A stretch of DNA of 64,000 nt, taken from Apostichopus japonicus (taxonomy: Eukaryota; Echinodermata; Holothuroidea; Aspidochirotida; Stichopodidae). A program made the translations under genes and the position numbers. The notes under the pieces were generated by a model. That model saw only the letters and a program-made list of their open reading frames with translations. It searched no databases and was not told the origin of the DNA. The stretch lies in NCBI RefSeq assembly GCF_037975245.1, contig NC_092582.1, positions 19,990,577 to 20,054,576 of the forward strand. The letters run 5' to 3'. This document shows, one piece after another, positions 38,795 through 52,800 of this stretch (position 1 is its first letter; every line of letters begins with the position of its first letter).

Positions 38795-41390
38795 TTATAC
38801 CATATATAATATCTATGTTTATACCAACGATCATCATACATGGATTGAACACGGGTTATTTTATTTCCTACTAATCTACTAGCATAAACACGTGTTCTAT
38901 AGCCTATATTTAGTGGTCCTTTTGACATTTCATATTACAGAGCCTATTTAATGATTGGAGAGAAACAAGTTAAGTCAATTGTTCTCTTACTTGTACACTA
39001 CTAGGGTTTAAATTCTTGTTCAAGTTATATTTAAACACATCAAAAACATATTTTCTTTTGAGTAATTTAATGAAAATTGAATGTGCAAATTCTGTAATTT
39101 TTAGAGCAACAAAGACTACTTCATTAGACTCGTCAAAGCAACTGACCACAATTTTGCACAGAGGATACAAAACAAATCGGCATGATCCAAGTCCAAGAAG
39201 TGTCAATGATGATTACTGGAATAATTATATTATAGGTCTTTTAGTCATACCAGTAATTATATTCTTAATTTATCCCCTTTTCTGTCTTCAGTCCTGAGAT
39301 ATTTAAGTTACCAACTCTAACTTAATAGAGGTTCTAAAATAGAGGTTCTTAAAAGATTAAGTCATTCTGTCTCAAAACTATATTTTCATTAAGGAGTCTC
39401 TAAAGGCAATAATGCAACATTTTATTTTATTAGTAGCTACTTATTGTGTTGTCACTAAAAGCCATAAATCATCAGGTTGCGATTTTACCCCTCATATTGC
39501 ACTGCCCCATTAATTAATGTCAAAACTCCCCTTGAATATAGACATCCCTTTCCGGTTTAATGAACTGAAGTCCTTTCACATATCTTTGTTAGATAACTTT
39601 CTGAGTTTCCAAGTGCTAAATCATTCCCACCAAGGGAATTGGCAATTGCCATCCCTTTTGTGTTGTGGGTCCTCTTGAATTATGTGTCCACCCTTCCTTC
39701 TTAACAGTGCGGTCAGATCAATGGTAAGCATTTTAATGTGTCTTTGTTTTAAAAAATTAAGTGTGTGATCTCTTGACTCTTTGTGTGGCATGCGCCTTAT
39801 GTCACTTTGGGACTACCTTTTTTGGCTCCAAAGGGTCTTCTTTGTTTAAAGAGGGGTAACCACCCCCCCCCCCCATCAAACCTATCAAGCATTTAGTCAA
39901 GAAATAGGCATTAAATGTTTCCAAAAATCTCCAGATAGCAGTAATGCACCACTCTTTCATTGACTTCAGTGAATGGAATTATGCCCTGTGCCTAAGAAGA
40001 GAATTTCACTTATATGATCATTTGGATCAAACGGTTGTCATTTGATCATTTTTAGCTAAACGTGTGTCAAACGTAGGATTTAGAATATTTTAAACACCTT
40101 CCAAGTGTCTTTACTTTCGAATGTATGAATTTACTGTACATAATTGCATTTATATTCAATTACATAAGCCTAGGGACCCCTTAATTTTAGTGAGACTAAA
40201 CACAATATGTAGCTCATATGTAGAGTATGCAGTTAAATAGCTTAAAGTATTTTGTAAACAGAATTATGCAGCATAGTCTATTCCTGCTTAGTTTTGTTTC
40301 TATCTATGACCCCGTTATATATCGTGTAGTGTACTTTTTTGAATGAAATTGTCTTCTCTTTCACCTACTGTATCTTGTAGTATAAAAAAAGCAGATGCCC
40401 AGGTTAAAAGAACCAAGCGTTAAAATGTATTGTTTACTACTTTTATCCATTGCAATGAATGATGTTATGTTATGTACACAGTGACTTCACGGACTATCGA
40501 TATATTACCTATAGAAATGTGTTGGCTAAGAAGCTCTGTCAGATCGACCTTTGACTATTAGGTTAAAATGCACCTTTGTTGATCATACAGTTTATATCAA
40601 AATTTGAGATGCTAATATCTGTTATTTAGAAATAATTACTAACTTGTATCTACATTGGAACTTGATGATTACTCAAGGAAAAATCAAGTCTTCCCCCATA
40701 TCAGTTATGTCTTAGGCCATAGACATGCCAAATGATACAATGATGGTGAGTTCTTTGGAGTTTTGATAATTTCCTAGCAACAAATAAGATCATAACTCTC
40801 TTACTAGCATTAAGCTGTTACTCAGGTGTCTAATTTCTAACGAACCTTAATTGTTTCAACGTAATTAAAGTAGAGATGCATATTAACGACAGTAATCGAA
40901 AAATGCTTCCACAGCTGCAAATGTTGATCGAATTTATTCTATTTTTCATCATTGCAACAAAAAAATTTGTGTTTGACCACACAATATTAAAATGTTCAAA
41001 AAAAAGCAACAAATACTTTTAAAAAAAAAAATCCTGAATTCAGATCAAGCAATGAAAGATAAGGTATAGCAGCTGGGCAGGACATAAGGATAACATATTG
41101 AAAGATATTCATATATATATATATATGAAAAAAATGTATTCCAGCATTACACATATTAAAAGAAAGTGACTTGAATTAAAACGAAAATAATGTCAGAACT
41201 CCAATGTTCACTTCAGTCAGTGATGATTTCAATGATATTCAACCTCATAAGCTTTGCAATGTTTAATGGATACTTCAAATTATTTGTCACAAACAAAAAC
41301 AAATATTCAGCTTTTTGATAAAAATGCAGAAAGACAAAGGATGATGATTCACCATGCTAATTACAACAAAATCAATTAAAATAATGAGGC
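38795..41390. other. Intergenic, one weak small ORF
   Basis: AT-rich intergenic DNA between the convergent genes. Apart from the ORF at 39016-39297 and an AT microsatellite near 41108, I see no gene or repeat. Confidence 0.5.
39016..39297 (+). CDS. Possible small single-pass membrane protein
   Basis: A 93-codon ORF, family not recognised. Its last 60 residues look protein-like: a basic stretch (LHRGYKTNRHDPSPR), an acidic-aromatic turn (NDDYWNN) and a C-terminal hydrophobic segment of about 22 residues (YIIGLLVIPVIIFLIYPLF). A possible acceptor TTTTTAG at 39097-39103 lies inside, so the true exon may start there and be spliced to something upstream. It could equally be a chance ORF. Confidence 0.3.
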   Translation: MFKLYLNTSKTYFLLSNLMKIECANSVIFRATKTTSLDSSKQLTTILHRGYKTNRHDPSPRSVNDDYWNNYIIGLLVIPVIIFLIYPLFCLQS

Positions 41391-42755
41391 AGGTACATTA
41401 TGTGCTAACATAATTGGATAGTCCCCCTTTAAGTAGCCTTTGTGCTGTAAAATAATGGTGCAAGTACATTGTGTGCTAACATAATATTATAGTCCCCCTT
41501 AAACTAGACTGTGCTGTAAAATAATGAGGTAAGTACTTTATGTGCTAACATAATATTATAGTCCCCTTTAAACTAGACTGTGCTGTAAAATAATGAGGTA
41601 AGTACATTATGTGTGCTAACATAATATTATAGTCCCCCTTAAAGTAGACTGTGTTGTAAAATAATGGTGCCAGTACATTGTGTGCTAACATAATATTATA
41701 GTCCCCCTTAAATTAGACTGTGCTGTAAAATAATGAGGTAAGTACTTTATGTGCTAACATAATATTATAGTCCCCCTTAAAGTAGACTGTGTTGTAAAAT
41801 AATGGTGCCAGTACATTGTGTGCTAACATAATATTATAGTCCCCCTTAAAGTAGACTGTGCTGTAACATAATGGTGCAAGTACATTATGTGCTAACATAA
41901 TATGATAGTCCCCCTGAAAGTAGACTGTGCTGTAACATAATGGTGCAAGTACATTATGTGCTAACATAATATTATAGTCCCCCTTAAAGTAGACTGTGCT
42001 GTAACATAATGGTGCAAGTACATTATGTGCTAACATAATATTATAGTCCCCCTTAAATTAGACTGTGCTGTAACATAATGGTGCAAGTACATCATGTGCT
42101 AACATAATATGATAGTCCCCCTAAAGTAGACTGTGCTGTATAATAATGGTGCAAGTACAATGTGTGCTAACATAATATTATAGTCCCCCTTAAAGTAGAC
42201 TGTGCTGTAACATAATGGTGCAAGTACATTATGTGCTAACATAATATTATAGTCCCCCTGAAAGTAGACTGTGCTGTATAATAATGGTGCAAGTACAATG
42301 TGTGCTAACATAATATTATAGTCCCCCTTAAAGTAGACTGTGCTGTAACATAATGGTGCAAGTACATTATGTGCTAACATAATATTATAGTCCCTCTGAA
42401 AGTAGACTGTGCTGTATAATAATGGTGCAAGTACAATGTGTGCTAACATAATATTATAGTCCCACTTAAAGTAGACTGTGCTGTAACATAATGGTGCAAG
42501 TACATTATGTGCTAACATAATATTATAGTCCCCCTTAAAGTAGACTGTGCTGTAACATAATGGTGCAAGTACATTATGTGCTAACATAATATTATAGTCC
42601 CCCTTAAAGTAGACTGTGCTGTAACATAATGGTGCAAGTACATTATGTGTTAACATAATATTATAGTCCCCCTTAAAGTAGACTGTGCTGTAAAATAATG
42701 GTGCAAGTACATTGTGTGCTAACATAATATGATAGTCTCCCTTTAAGTAGCCTTG
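41391..42755. repeat. 69-bp minisatellite
   Basis: About 19-20 units: TAATGGTGCAAGTACATTAT, GTGCTAACATAATATTATAG, TCCCCCTTAAAGTAGACTGT, GCTGTAACA. Because the unit is a multiple of three, the minus strand stays open for long stretches (a 23-residue repeat starting MLAHNVLAPLCYSTVY). No splice or start context supports coding. Confidence 0.95.
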
Positions 42756-43737
42756 TGCTGAATTTTATATCCCTATTCTGGAAAAGATTAAAAAGGATGA
42801 TTATAAAAAATAGAATGTCTTCATTATAAAGAAAACTTAACTTTCCTTAAGAGTTTCAGTCATATTCTTTGTCTTCCACCAAAATACTAAACTTTTAACT
42901 TTTTGTTTAAAAGAATGCGACAGACTCAACCCTAAAGAAGAACCTGTTAGGATTGAAACATTGAGTGCTCATACTGTTGTAAATTTGCCTCCTACAAAGG
43001 TTCTTTGCAGTACTGTAGATAAGCACTTTCAATTTTAACTACCAATCCAATACAGCCATGGCTAGGAACTGCCGAGGAAGATATCGACATGCAAAAGCTA
43101 ACCATACATTGGATGGAAAAATATAGGCAGACGATTGTGTATAGAAAATCAAGAAAATAACTCACAATGTATGAATTATAGAGAGGAGAGACTGGTTTCT
43201 CATGCAGAAAACCAAAATAATCTGTACTTTCTACAAATATGCACACAATAAGACATTTGTAGTATTGCTTCAAGTAAAGTCACCAACACACATACTTTTC
43301 ACATTGAAATATCTTTGAGATATTTCTTGCTAAATAAATCAAGTTGGCACTGTTTGTTTCTGCAAAGTGTATCAAATTGGTTTTTAACTACTAGCTTAAT
43401 AAGCTTGTTTAAATTTCTGTTTTCAAATTCTTCAATCTTGGATATTTCTGAAGCATTGAAGTCGATATCAAAAGGAATACTTATTGGCCATGACAGTTCT
43501 TTGATAAATTCTTTTTGGCAAATATTACTTTATTAAGAATGTCATTTTTTTAAAACATCACCATTGTTTCATATTAAATTTCTCCTTAAATATTCCAGTC
43601 TGAAAAAAATAAAATAATGACCATATAATGTAAAGAGAAAGGTATTGAAGTTTCAACAATGGCTGGAATTAAATCATAAACCAAAAAATGTCCTATCATA
43701 TTATTAAAATATTTGTGAGTTTGTCTGAATAACTATT
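42756..43737. other. DPP7 3' flank
   Basis: AT-rich. TTTATT at 43529-43534 (AATAAA on the minus strand) is about 205 bp past the DPP7 stop and is a likely polyadenylation signal. The small ORFs at 42992-43273 and 43315-43536 show nothing familiar. Confidence 0.45.
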
Positions 43738-43891
43738 TCAAAGACCAGCACGGAAGTAGGAAGAAGGTTCCTTCTTCTTCCTCCTCTTCTTTATGTTCTG
43801 CCTCTGGTAATCGGTCAACCATCTCTTTATGGTTTCCAGCTCCTTCTCACGAACATCAATCACTGACTGTGGGTCCCCGCTGTGACTGCCT
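43738..43891 (-). CDS. DPP7: DPP7 exon 11: C-terminus
   Basis: Encodes [40 protein letters not shown] and ends YFRAGL with TGA at 43740-43738. Confidence 0.93.
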
Positions 43892-46800
43892 CTGATGTAC
43901 AGAAAATAGAAAAAAGGTAAACAGTGGTTAACATAGCATTTATTACAAAAGGATTGAGAAGTTGTTTCAAATCCACCTGACATTGAACAAATCATATTTT
44001 AAGCAGCTGGTTGTGTAGTTTAATTTGTCTCTCCGTCAGATGTCTACTTGTTCTATTTTTTGGGGGTGGTGGGGGGGGGGAACTTTTATTTCCACACATC
44101 AAATGTTACAAAATCTCTAGAAAATCTGTCCTATTCATAAAGCATGTTAAATTAGTGTAAACTACTAAACTTTCATAGCAGAAAAACTCAGCCTAGACTA
44201 CTTTGTGTATACTAAAAAGAAGGGGGGGGGCTGAAGCTGATATTTTCATCAATTGATTATAGGCTTACTCCAGACGCACAGTGCTTATTTTTTATAAAAA
44301 GAAAGAAAAATAATAGCTCTGCAGACTTGAAACATAACATTTTTCATGTAGATTTCATTGAAGTTGGTTACCAATGGATTATGAAATGCAACCAGTTGCA
44401 TTTTAAAGGAACAATCAGATTCTAAATTATGTCAATTTGTTATACTACATGCATCCTGGCAGCATGTAGGCAAACACTTAACTGCTTCAAATGAACTGAT
44501 GAGAGACAGTAATCGTCATTGCTACAAACGGACAACCGAAAGGAAAGCATTCTGCTGATATTTGAACCAAATATCAATTGTGACAACAGTGACTTTATTT
44601 GCCTAAATCGAACGTGAAAATGTGTCGAAGCTGGAAATATACCACATCTTCAGCTGAGCTGAAGCGTTCATGATATCATTGAGGACTAATGACAATACTC
44701 TCTGTGACTAGTTATGCTCCTTACAGAGAGAAACTTTGTCTTGAAATATTACCAAATTTCAGTAATTCACAAGCCATCGCAGTATTTCATCTAAATACAT
44801 GATTTACAACTTGAATCAGATCACTCTAGTTTATATCCTATATTAAATCTTGTCCCTGTTCGGCTCCACCCATTTTTGCCCACTTTTAGTGGTGATTTAC
44901 CGTAAATCCAAGTGATGAGCTCCTCCTTTGATCAGATAATACTCGACTGATCCCACGTCACCGTTGGTGACTCCACCTCTTCGCCATGGATCTAAATCAC
45001 CATTAGTAAAGACAATGTTGGTCGCACTGCCTAGATCTGTAGATATCAAACAAAATATCAAGACAAATACAAAACTGAAAGACAATTTTCCCTTTCTTGA
45101 AATTGAAAGTCACAAATTTGCTTCCATGTTTCTATCAAGTGACATTCAACTGACAATAATTCCTTTTGTCAAAGTTTATAACTGTAGTAAAGTCTTGAGT
45201 ATTCCCTGTTCTTTATGTGCTTATCATGTATACTGCCACCCATTGGCAAACATTTTGTTGTCTAATCGTATGACCCTAAAAATACATATACTCTCATGCA
45301 CGGCAGGTCAGTTTGCCATCTTGTTTTGTCTCGTTTTGGTCTTCGGCCTTCCCAAATTACCACAATAACCATACTTTCTATATTGCAAAACACTTTCAAC
45401 CTCCTAAAAATGATGGTTGATAGGTGTGTTTCTGTGACTTTGCACTTTTTGAATAACACTTTGCACTTTGTGAAATTATTATTCTGCTGTATTTATGAGT
45501 TGGGTTTATGTGACTATCACAAAAAGGAAAATCTTACCATCACCCCACATGTTGATGCCCAGCCAGTCTGTACGAGGTGTTACGTTATATTTCATTTCAC
45601 AGTAAGTCTTCCTCATGTCTGGGGTAAGTGGAAGTTTAGGGAACATGGAAGGTGAAATACCATCTGTACCATCAGGCAAAACAACTTCTGTACAAGCCTA
45701 CGGACAAAATATTTGAAAATTTATGTTTCATATCTTGCACAAAATTTTATGAAAAACAGTTAAGGGAGATACATTCTCACTTCAGTGATCATGGTGTGAT
45801 AATTAGAAATACTGCATGCATTCAAGCTCTCAGCACTATTGCATTTCAAACTGTACAGTTACGCCACTGAATAAGTCACATCTACATGATCATTTTAACC
45901 ACTTAGAATAACCCTAAATGACCTTTAACCTCAATTTCCTGAGCACATTATATGACTCAGTACTTCAAAAATACTTTAAAAACATAAAAACAATTAAACA
46001 GAATTAACAGCAACTTTAAATGTAATTATGCAAGTATCAGAGAGAGTAGAGTTGGGGTAGGGAGAAGACCACACAATAATTCAAACGTACAAAGACCTTA
46101 CTTGATCACGGACATTGTCAATGTTCCAACATGACATCCGAGGATCATGATACAAGAAAATGCATGTTGTATATCGTTTACAGACAAATGGACAGACAGA
46201 CAGTAGCAAATACAGACAGATTTGCTACTGTCAGCCAAACATTATCGATATTGTATCCAAACTGACAAAGGCATACATCTTAAAAAGTTAAAGAATTGAC
46301 CTGGTAATCCCAGGAGATGCTATTTCCACAACCAGTGGGATCAGCGCAAGGCATGTAGTCTGCATACATATCAGAACAGGTCTTACTGCCAGTTCCGTTG
46401 TAAAAGATAGCTGTAAAATGCAGGAATATCATGACATTAAAATGAAGAATTGCTGGATTTACTGAAGAGGCACATTTACACAGCAGCTATATATGTTGAA
46501 AAGGAGATATCAGCCAATCACAGAAAATTCTATAAAAAATATTAAATTGGGGAATGAAATTTTTAAAACCTTATCCAAGCAATGAATAGTGATTGCATAT
46601 AATACCTTTTGTACATATGACACAAAATAAATCAGTCATGATTGAAAATAAAAAATGCCATAAAAATCCAGGTGTATTAAAACAACCACTACTTTCACTG
46701 CAAACCAACAATTAACATTTATTAGGCTTTTACTGAAACAGTTTGTCAGTTTCTGAGCTCATTCAATCAAAATCCAAAATAACAATTCCATTTAATCTTT

Positions 46801-49800
46801 AGTGTTTTTTATGAATATTAATGAAACCTATTTGGTTGCTATGCCAGACATATTGCATTAGTTTGCTTTATATTGTACTCTCTTGTCAAATATTTACATC
46901 TGGTTAATGGGAGGTAATGCCACATAGAAGTGATATTACGATGCCTTACCATTGAAACCTAGTCGGTTTCTAGGTCAGACATGTTACATCAAGTTTGCTT
47001 TATATTGTACTTCCTTGTCAAATATTTACATCTGGTTAATGGGAGGTAATGCCACATAGAGTGACATTACCATGCCTCACCATTGAAACCTAGTCAGTTT
47101 CTAGTTCAGACATAAAACATCAAGTTTGCATCACGTTGATGTAAAAGTTGACATACATGTGCCATTAACATGCCTTACCATTGACCGCAGCTAATCCATC
47201 TAGAGTGTTGCTACTGTTTACCATGTAGCTGCAAGCAACCTGGAAAAGAAGAAAAGGAGAATTAATGGTCATTTTACTATCATCACGACACACAGAAATA
47301 AATTGCAATAGTTTTCCACTAACTAATTTGTAGTCAAACTGGAGGATACTCAATCACACAATGAATCTAGGCAAACTGAACAATTACATATGACTTTACT
47401 GATCAGCCAAAGTTCCCAGCGTCTGATTGCTTCCAAAATGATTTAAAACATGATGACAGATATCGCTACCAAACAGTGTAAGTAATTTAATGTAGAGTAC
47501 CTGTGCAGTACCGTCCAGAGGTGGCCAAACATGTTAGCTGCTTGGAATGCATTAATTGCAGTTATCAACTTTATCACGCTCATTGTCCATTGTCTGAAAC
47601 ATTTTAGATGTTTAGCAATGGTTTGAAAACCTTTCACATTTCGATCAGGTGATAGTTCATCCAAATTAACTGCAACTGAACTATAAATCTGGTCTTGCTG
47701 CTGAAGCAAATTAATATAATAAACATGCTAGTAATGGCATGTTTGACCACATGACTCCATTGCTAGGATATGGTATCATAAACAGCTGCCAAAGTTAGGT
47801 GGAAACTTGCATATTAACACTGACATTTACAGGAGGCGCAGGTTAATGTCCAATGAAATCAGTAGGACTAGAAACTTGTATATTGACATTTACAGGAGCT
47901 GCAGGTTAATGTCCAATGAAATCAGTAGGACAGGGAAACTTGTATATTAACCCTGACATTTACAGGATGTGCAGGTAAATGTCTGATGAAATCAGGAGGA
48001 CATGAAAAGTTGTATATTCACACTTACATTTACAGGATGTGCAGGTTAATGTCCGATGAAATCAGTTTGACATGGAAACTTGTATATTCACACTTACATT
48101 TACAGGGTGAGCAGGTAAATGTCCATTGACATCAGTAGGACATGAAAACTTGTATATTCACACTTACATTTACAGGATGTGCAGGTTAATGTCTGATGAA
48201 ATCAGTATGACATGGAAACTTGTATATTCACACTTACATTTACAGGATGTGCAGGTAAATGTCCCATGAAATTAGTAGGATATGGATAGTCCAGCATTGC
48301 CAAGATAGTTAAAGAGTTGCGTATCCATCCATACATTTGATCAACTTCATTCGCAGCCATCATAGGTTGGCAGAGTTTGAATACACTTGATAGCTTATCC
48401 AGTCCTGGAGATGATGAAGTAGCAAATATTTCTTTGAACTGACATTTGATAGTATTTTTTTTTTTGCATTCCAAAAGCTAATTTAAACCAAAATATCATT
48501 TCCCCCCCCCCCCCAAAAAAAAACCTGCAAAGAAAAACATGTCCACAAGTAACAAAATTTTGAACTGATTAGACAAAGAAGACATCCTAATGGTGTAGAA
48601 GTTGGAAGAATCACACCAGAAGATGATAATAACTTATCCTTTATCTCTTCTTATTAAATTTGAAAGAAAGTTGCCTTGGCATGTTCTGGGCATACAACAC
48701 AGACTTGCAAAACCAGTGATCAAATGTTACCTGCTAAGCATGTAAAAGAAACTGACATCAAAATCATTAAATCAAATATACTGTGGAAATTCATAATGTA
48801 TTTTAATTTTGAAACCACCATCTTTTACTCACCAAGCTGGATCAACAGACCAAGTTCAACAAAGATGTAATTTTTAAGTTATCATGTTTACAAAGTTTTC
48901 TGATTTTGACCTCTTTTGATTCTAAAAAAATTTGACATTTCAAAATAAATATGCTCCTTTTACCCATAAGACAGATGTACATATCGAGAAATTGTTTATT
49001 TATGTCTTCAATTTGAATTCAAACAGGTACTTCATTCACTCTATCAAATGGACATTATCTTAAATATTAATACATATATACTATTTTGAATACTTGCCTT
49101 GTTTACCTTGGTCTGCCAGTTGACCAATTTTATCAAAAGCTGATTTAATCAGTGATGGACAATTTGTATCAGCATTTTCAAAATCCTGAATAGGGAAAAT
49201 GTAAGACTGTTTTTAAGCAATTTCATAATCCAGAAAATATTAACAAAGAGCAAGATTATTTCATGTATGGATACCACTGGAAGTGATAACTACCAAAAGT
49301 AATTGTTGTCACTCCCTTTCTTTTTTCATGAGATATGATTGTAGTTCTTTTCTATTCTTTTGTGATTTTGTCATTTCCTGTTTTACTCAGTTCTTGTTTC
49401 CTGCTTAAACTTTTACCTTTTTCAAGGCATTCAACATGTGTTTGGTTAGAACTACTGTCTATTACAATTTGCTACATCATCTCTTCTGAACTAGCTAGAG
49501 GAATCATAAAAATTGTCAGTTTATCAATATTAAATTGCATATATACCAAACTTCACAAATTGCTTGCAGCGAGAGGGTATTAAAGCTGAAATGTCTCAAA
49601 CAACTTGCAACACAATTGTTGAGTTAATATGATAAGAATTTCATGACTTTGGCATGTCTCTTTGGATAAATACAAATATCTGGAATTGTGTCATTACATA
49701 ATGTATCTCAGTGGAAGTAGCATAGACAATAAAAGGAATCATCTTGGCAGTAAAATTGACAATTCTACCCTTTTATCCTTTACAATATGTTTTCCAAAAA

Positions 49801-52800
49801 TGAGGAATATAACTTGGGATCTTAATTGAATATCTTGTGTTTGTAAACAATTGACTGCCAGCTATTTATTCACTCAATGTGAATGGTGTGAACATGTCAA
49901 CAAAAGAGATCTGCCTTTAAAAATGACATAACTGGCTAAAAATGTAGCACAATGGAATAGTGTATGTATATATGTATGTATTTTAGATCCTCCTGCAAGC
50001 AGGAACTCGTGAAGAAGCCATTATTGGCTTATCAAAGCCGCAAGCTGACGGAAGTCAGTCTCTTACATTCATATTTAACGTCCATGGTTATGAATTGTTA
50101 ATTGTCAACAACTTTGGAACTGGACGACATACATTTATCTTGGAGTGACTCAAACTCAACTGTAAAACAACTCCACTGTAAAACAAATCCGAGCTGTAAA
50201 ACAATATTGTTTTCTACATGCCACGATGTCAGCCACAAACTATTTCACTGTAAAACAACTTCACTGTAAAACAACTCCAACTCCAAACAAAACGACTCCA
50301 CTGTAAAACAACTCCACTGTTAAACAATATTGTTTTCTACATACCACATTGTCAGCTACAAAATATTCCTTATTACAATTGATGAAAGACTTTGGTTAAA
50401 AAACTATTTGTAAAAGTCCAAGGAAATATGACATAGATCAAAAAAAGAAAATTAAAGGCCATACCTTAGCAACATCTTGAAAGAAGTAGCCTTGGTCACC
50501 AAGATTTGCAACAGAGTATATTGGTGCACTCGATGCAATGGCCCCCAAGACCAGGTTAGGATACTTAAAGCGCATGTAGGCACTCAGCATTCCACCATAG
50601 CTGGTAATTAGAGATGAGAGAGAAATAAACAGTATCGTATGGCAGACATCTAGCAACACAAATGTATTGTAGCTTCTGAGTGGGATGAGCACATGCAATT
50701 TACACAAAGTACAGCAAGATATCTCAACATGCCATAAACAGCAAAAAAACCTCCAGTCTGGAGAGTTATCAATGGGACTTTTGTAATATTCTTATGTAAA
50801 GATAAACAAACAAGCATCCCTCTTGCTGAGAATGTCATTTGTCTTATTTAGAGAAGCATAGCGATGGTACCTTGAATTGAATCCATCAAAGGCTTTTACG
50901 AAAGGTGCAATATTATCTTAAGATATTACAAAAGATTTATTCTTCTATTTTTACTATCGGGCTTGAATTCCTACAATCCATTTCGGAGAAAAGGGGTTAA
51001 ACGTTCCTATAATCAGGGCTCATATTTAACGGCCGTCCGATCGTCCGAGACGCCCAAAATTCACGTAGGACAACCTAAAACCCTGCTTAGGTTGTCCAGC
51101 GGACGACTAGCTTATTTGCCTTTTAAGAACTTAGAAAATCCCTATTCTTTAAAATAAATCTACCCCATAATATTATAATAGCCTGTTGGTATCACTCTCC
51201 ATTCATATAAGAGACAATGTAAGAAATAAATCAGATTTTGGAACGTTTCGTAAATGAGGGGAAATCCTACACTTAAAGGGTGTGAAGACTCGCGCAAAAA
51301 GAAACGTAGTTTCGAATGAGGTGTAACAGAAGTATTAGACACCACCATCGATCCCAGAAAAAACACACACAGCTAGCTACCGTCGGTGAATAGACACTAG
51401 TGTACAGTCAGTACATACAGCTGCGGTCAAAACCCACAACACAGTGTACAAACGATACAGCGATGGACATCTCAGGTCCAGCTATTTCACATTTTATTTC
51501 TGTCTGAATTTTGAAGCGACACAAAAAAAACTTCACTTGCAAGCAACGGAAAGTTAACTTTTTCAGATGGCTGCACGGCGATTGGGGCGAGTCTTCAATG
51601 ACTTTTAAGCTGTATGTGCATACTGTACTTATGCACTAATTATATACATACAGTACCGTATACTACGTACACTACAGAGTAGGCCTACAGACCCTGGTGG
51701 CTGCGACAATGCTTGCTTTAATTCTATCTCACGGCCACACATATATAACAAGCTAGCCGGAGTACAATGTGCATGCAGTAAAAAGCTCATTTATGTCGCT
51801 GCAATGTACACGTGTGCTGTATACTTTGGGCTGACCCTTTGTCTCTGGAAATGATCGGAAACAATTACGGAAATCATTTTTCACTCCCAACTCCCAGAGA
51901 ATTCATGTAACCCAAAATGATTAATCATGAACATTGCCATATACCACATAAAATGTCTACAACTTTATCCAAGATTGTCAATCTCTGTAAGACAAGTCAC
52001 TAAGAATATGACCTTATGAAGCCTCAGGCTGATAGACTTAAGCCTCAAGCTGATAGACTAGGCCTGCGTAGCCTAACGTTACGGTACTCACCTACAAGGC
52101 TAAATTGATACGTTTTAGTATTACTTACATATGGCTCTCGTGCAAATTTTTGAAGGAATATAGTTTAATGTTTCTCATAAATTTAACATAAAATAGACTA
52201 TAAGAGCAGGCAGACTATTGATGATATCAAATGCAAAGTATTAAACATTAACTATTTACCTTCCACCAAAACAGATGACAGGAGTTTTATCTCCTAACTT
52301 CATCCCCAAGAACTTGATGAGGTAAGCAAAGTCAGCCATTGCTTGCTCTACGGTCAAGAATCCCAACTTATCAGTTTGTAGAGAAGCATTACCAAATGGC
52401 AGAGATTCCCCATAGTACCTCTAATGTAAAGAATATGCAAGAAAGGATAGTTAGATGCCATTCCAATCAAATAATCTTGTAGTGCCATGCACATGATTTG
52501 AAAGGTGCACGCCGGGCGAAGGTGGGGGCAAATTCTAAAATTCCATGATTGACGTAGTGATAATTGCCGGCAGGCAATATTAAGGTTTTCTGGTCTTTGA
52601 AAAGGAATATACAGATGCAGCTTAAATTTGAACACCAAACACCTGTAAGAAGAAATATAAATCACATACATGATCTCAAATTTACATATTGTGGTATATT
52701 TTGTTGAACTCACATGTTCTGCAAATACTACATATGCTGAAAGCTTCTTGGCAAACTCATACATGAGTCCAGTGTTAGCAGCAAAGTCAGTAATGTCACC

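Larger units (their letters stand above)
49186..50464. other. DPP7 intron 4 with dispersed and tandem repeats
   Basis: Holds the second copy of the GTAT-associated repeat (49979-50158) followed by a short tandem repeat. Otherwise AT-rich. Confidence 0.55.

Noticed and set aside
38095-38882. Overlapping forward ORFs near 38.1-38.9 kb
   Set aside because: Repeat translations of the ATATCTGG array.
41713-42725. ORFs of 107 and 208 residues on the minus strand
   Set aside because: They come from the 69-bp minisatellite, whose length keeps frame; no other coding sign.
51016-51110. hAT-like end CAGGGCTCATATTTAACGGC
   Set aside because: No matching opposite end or duplication found nearby.
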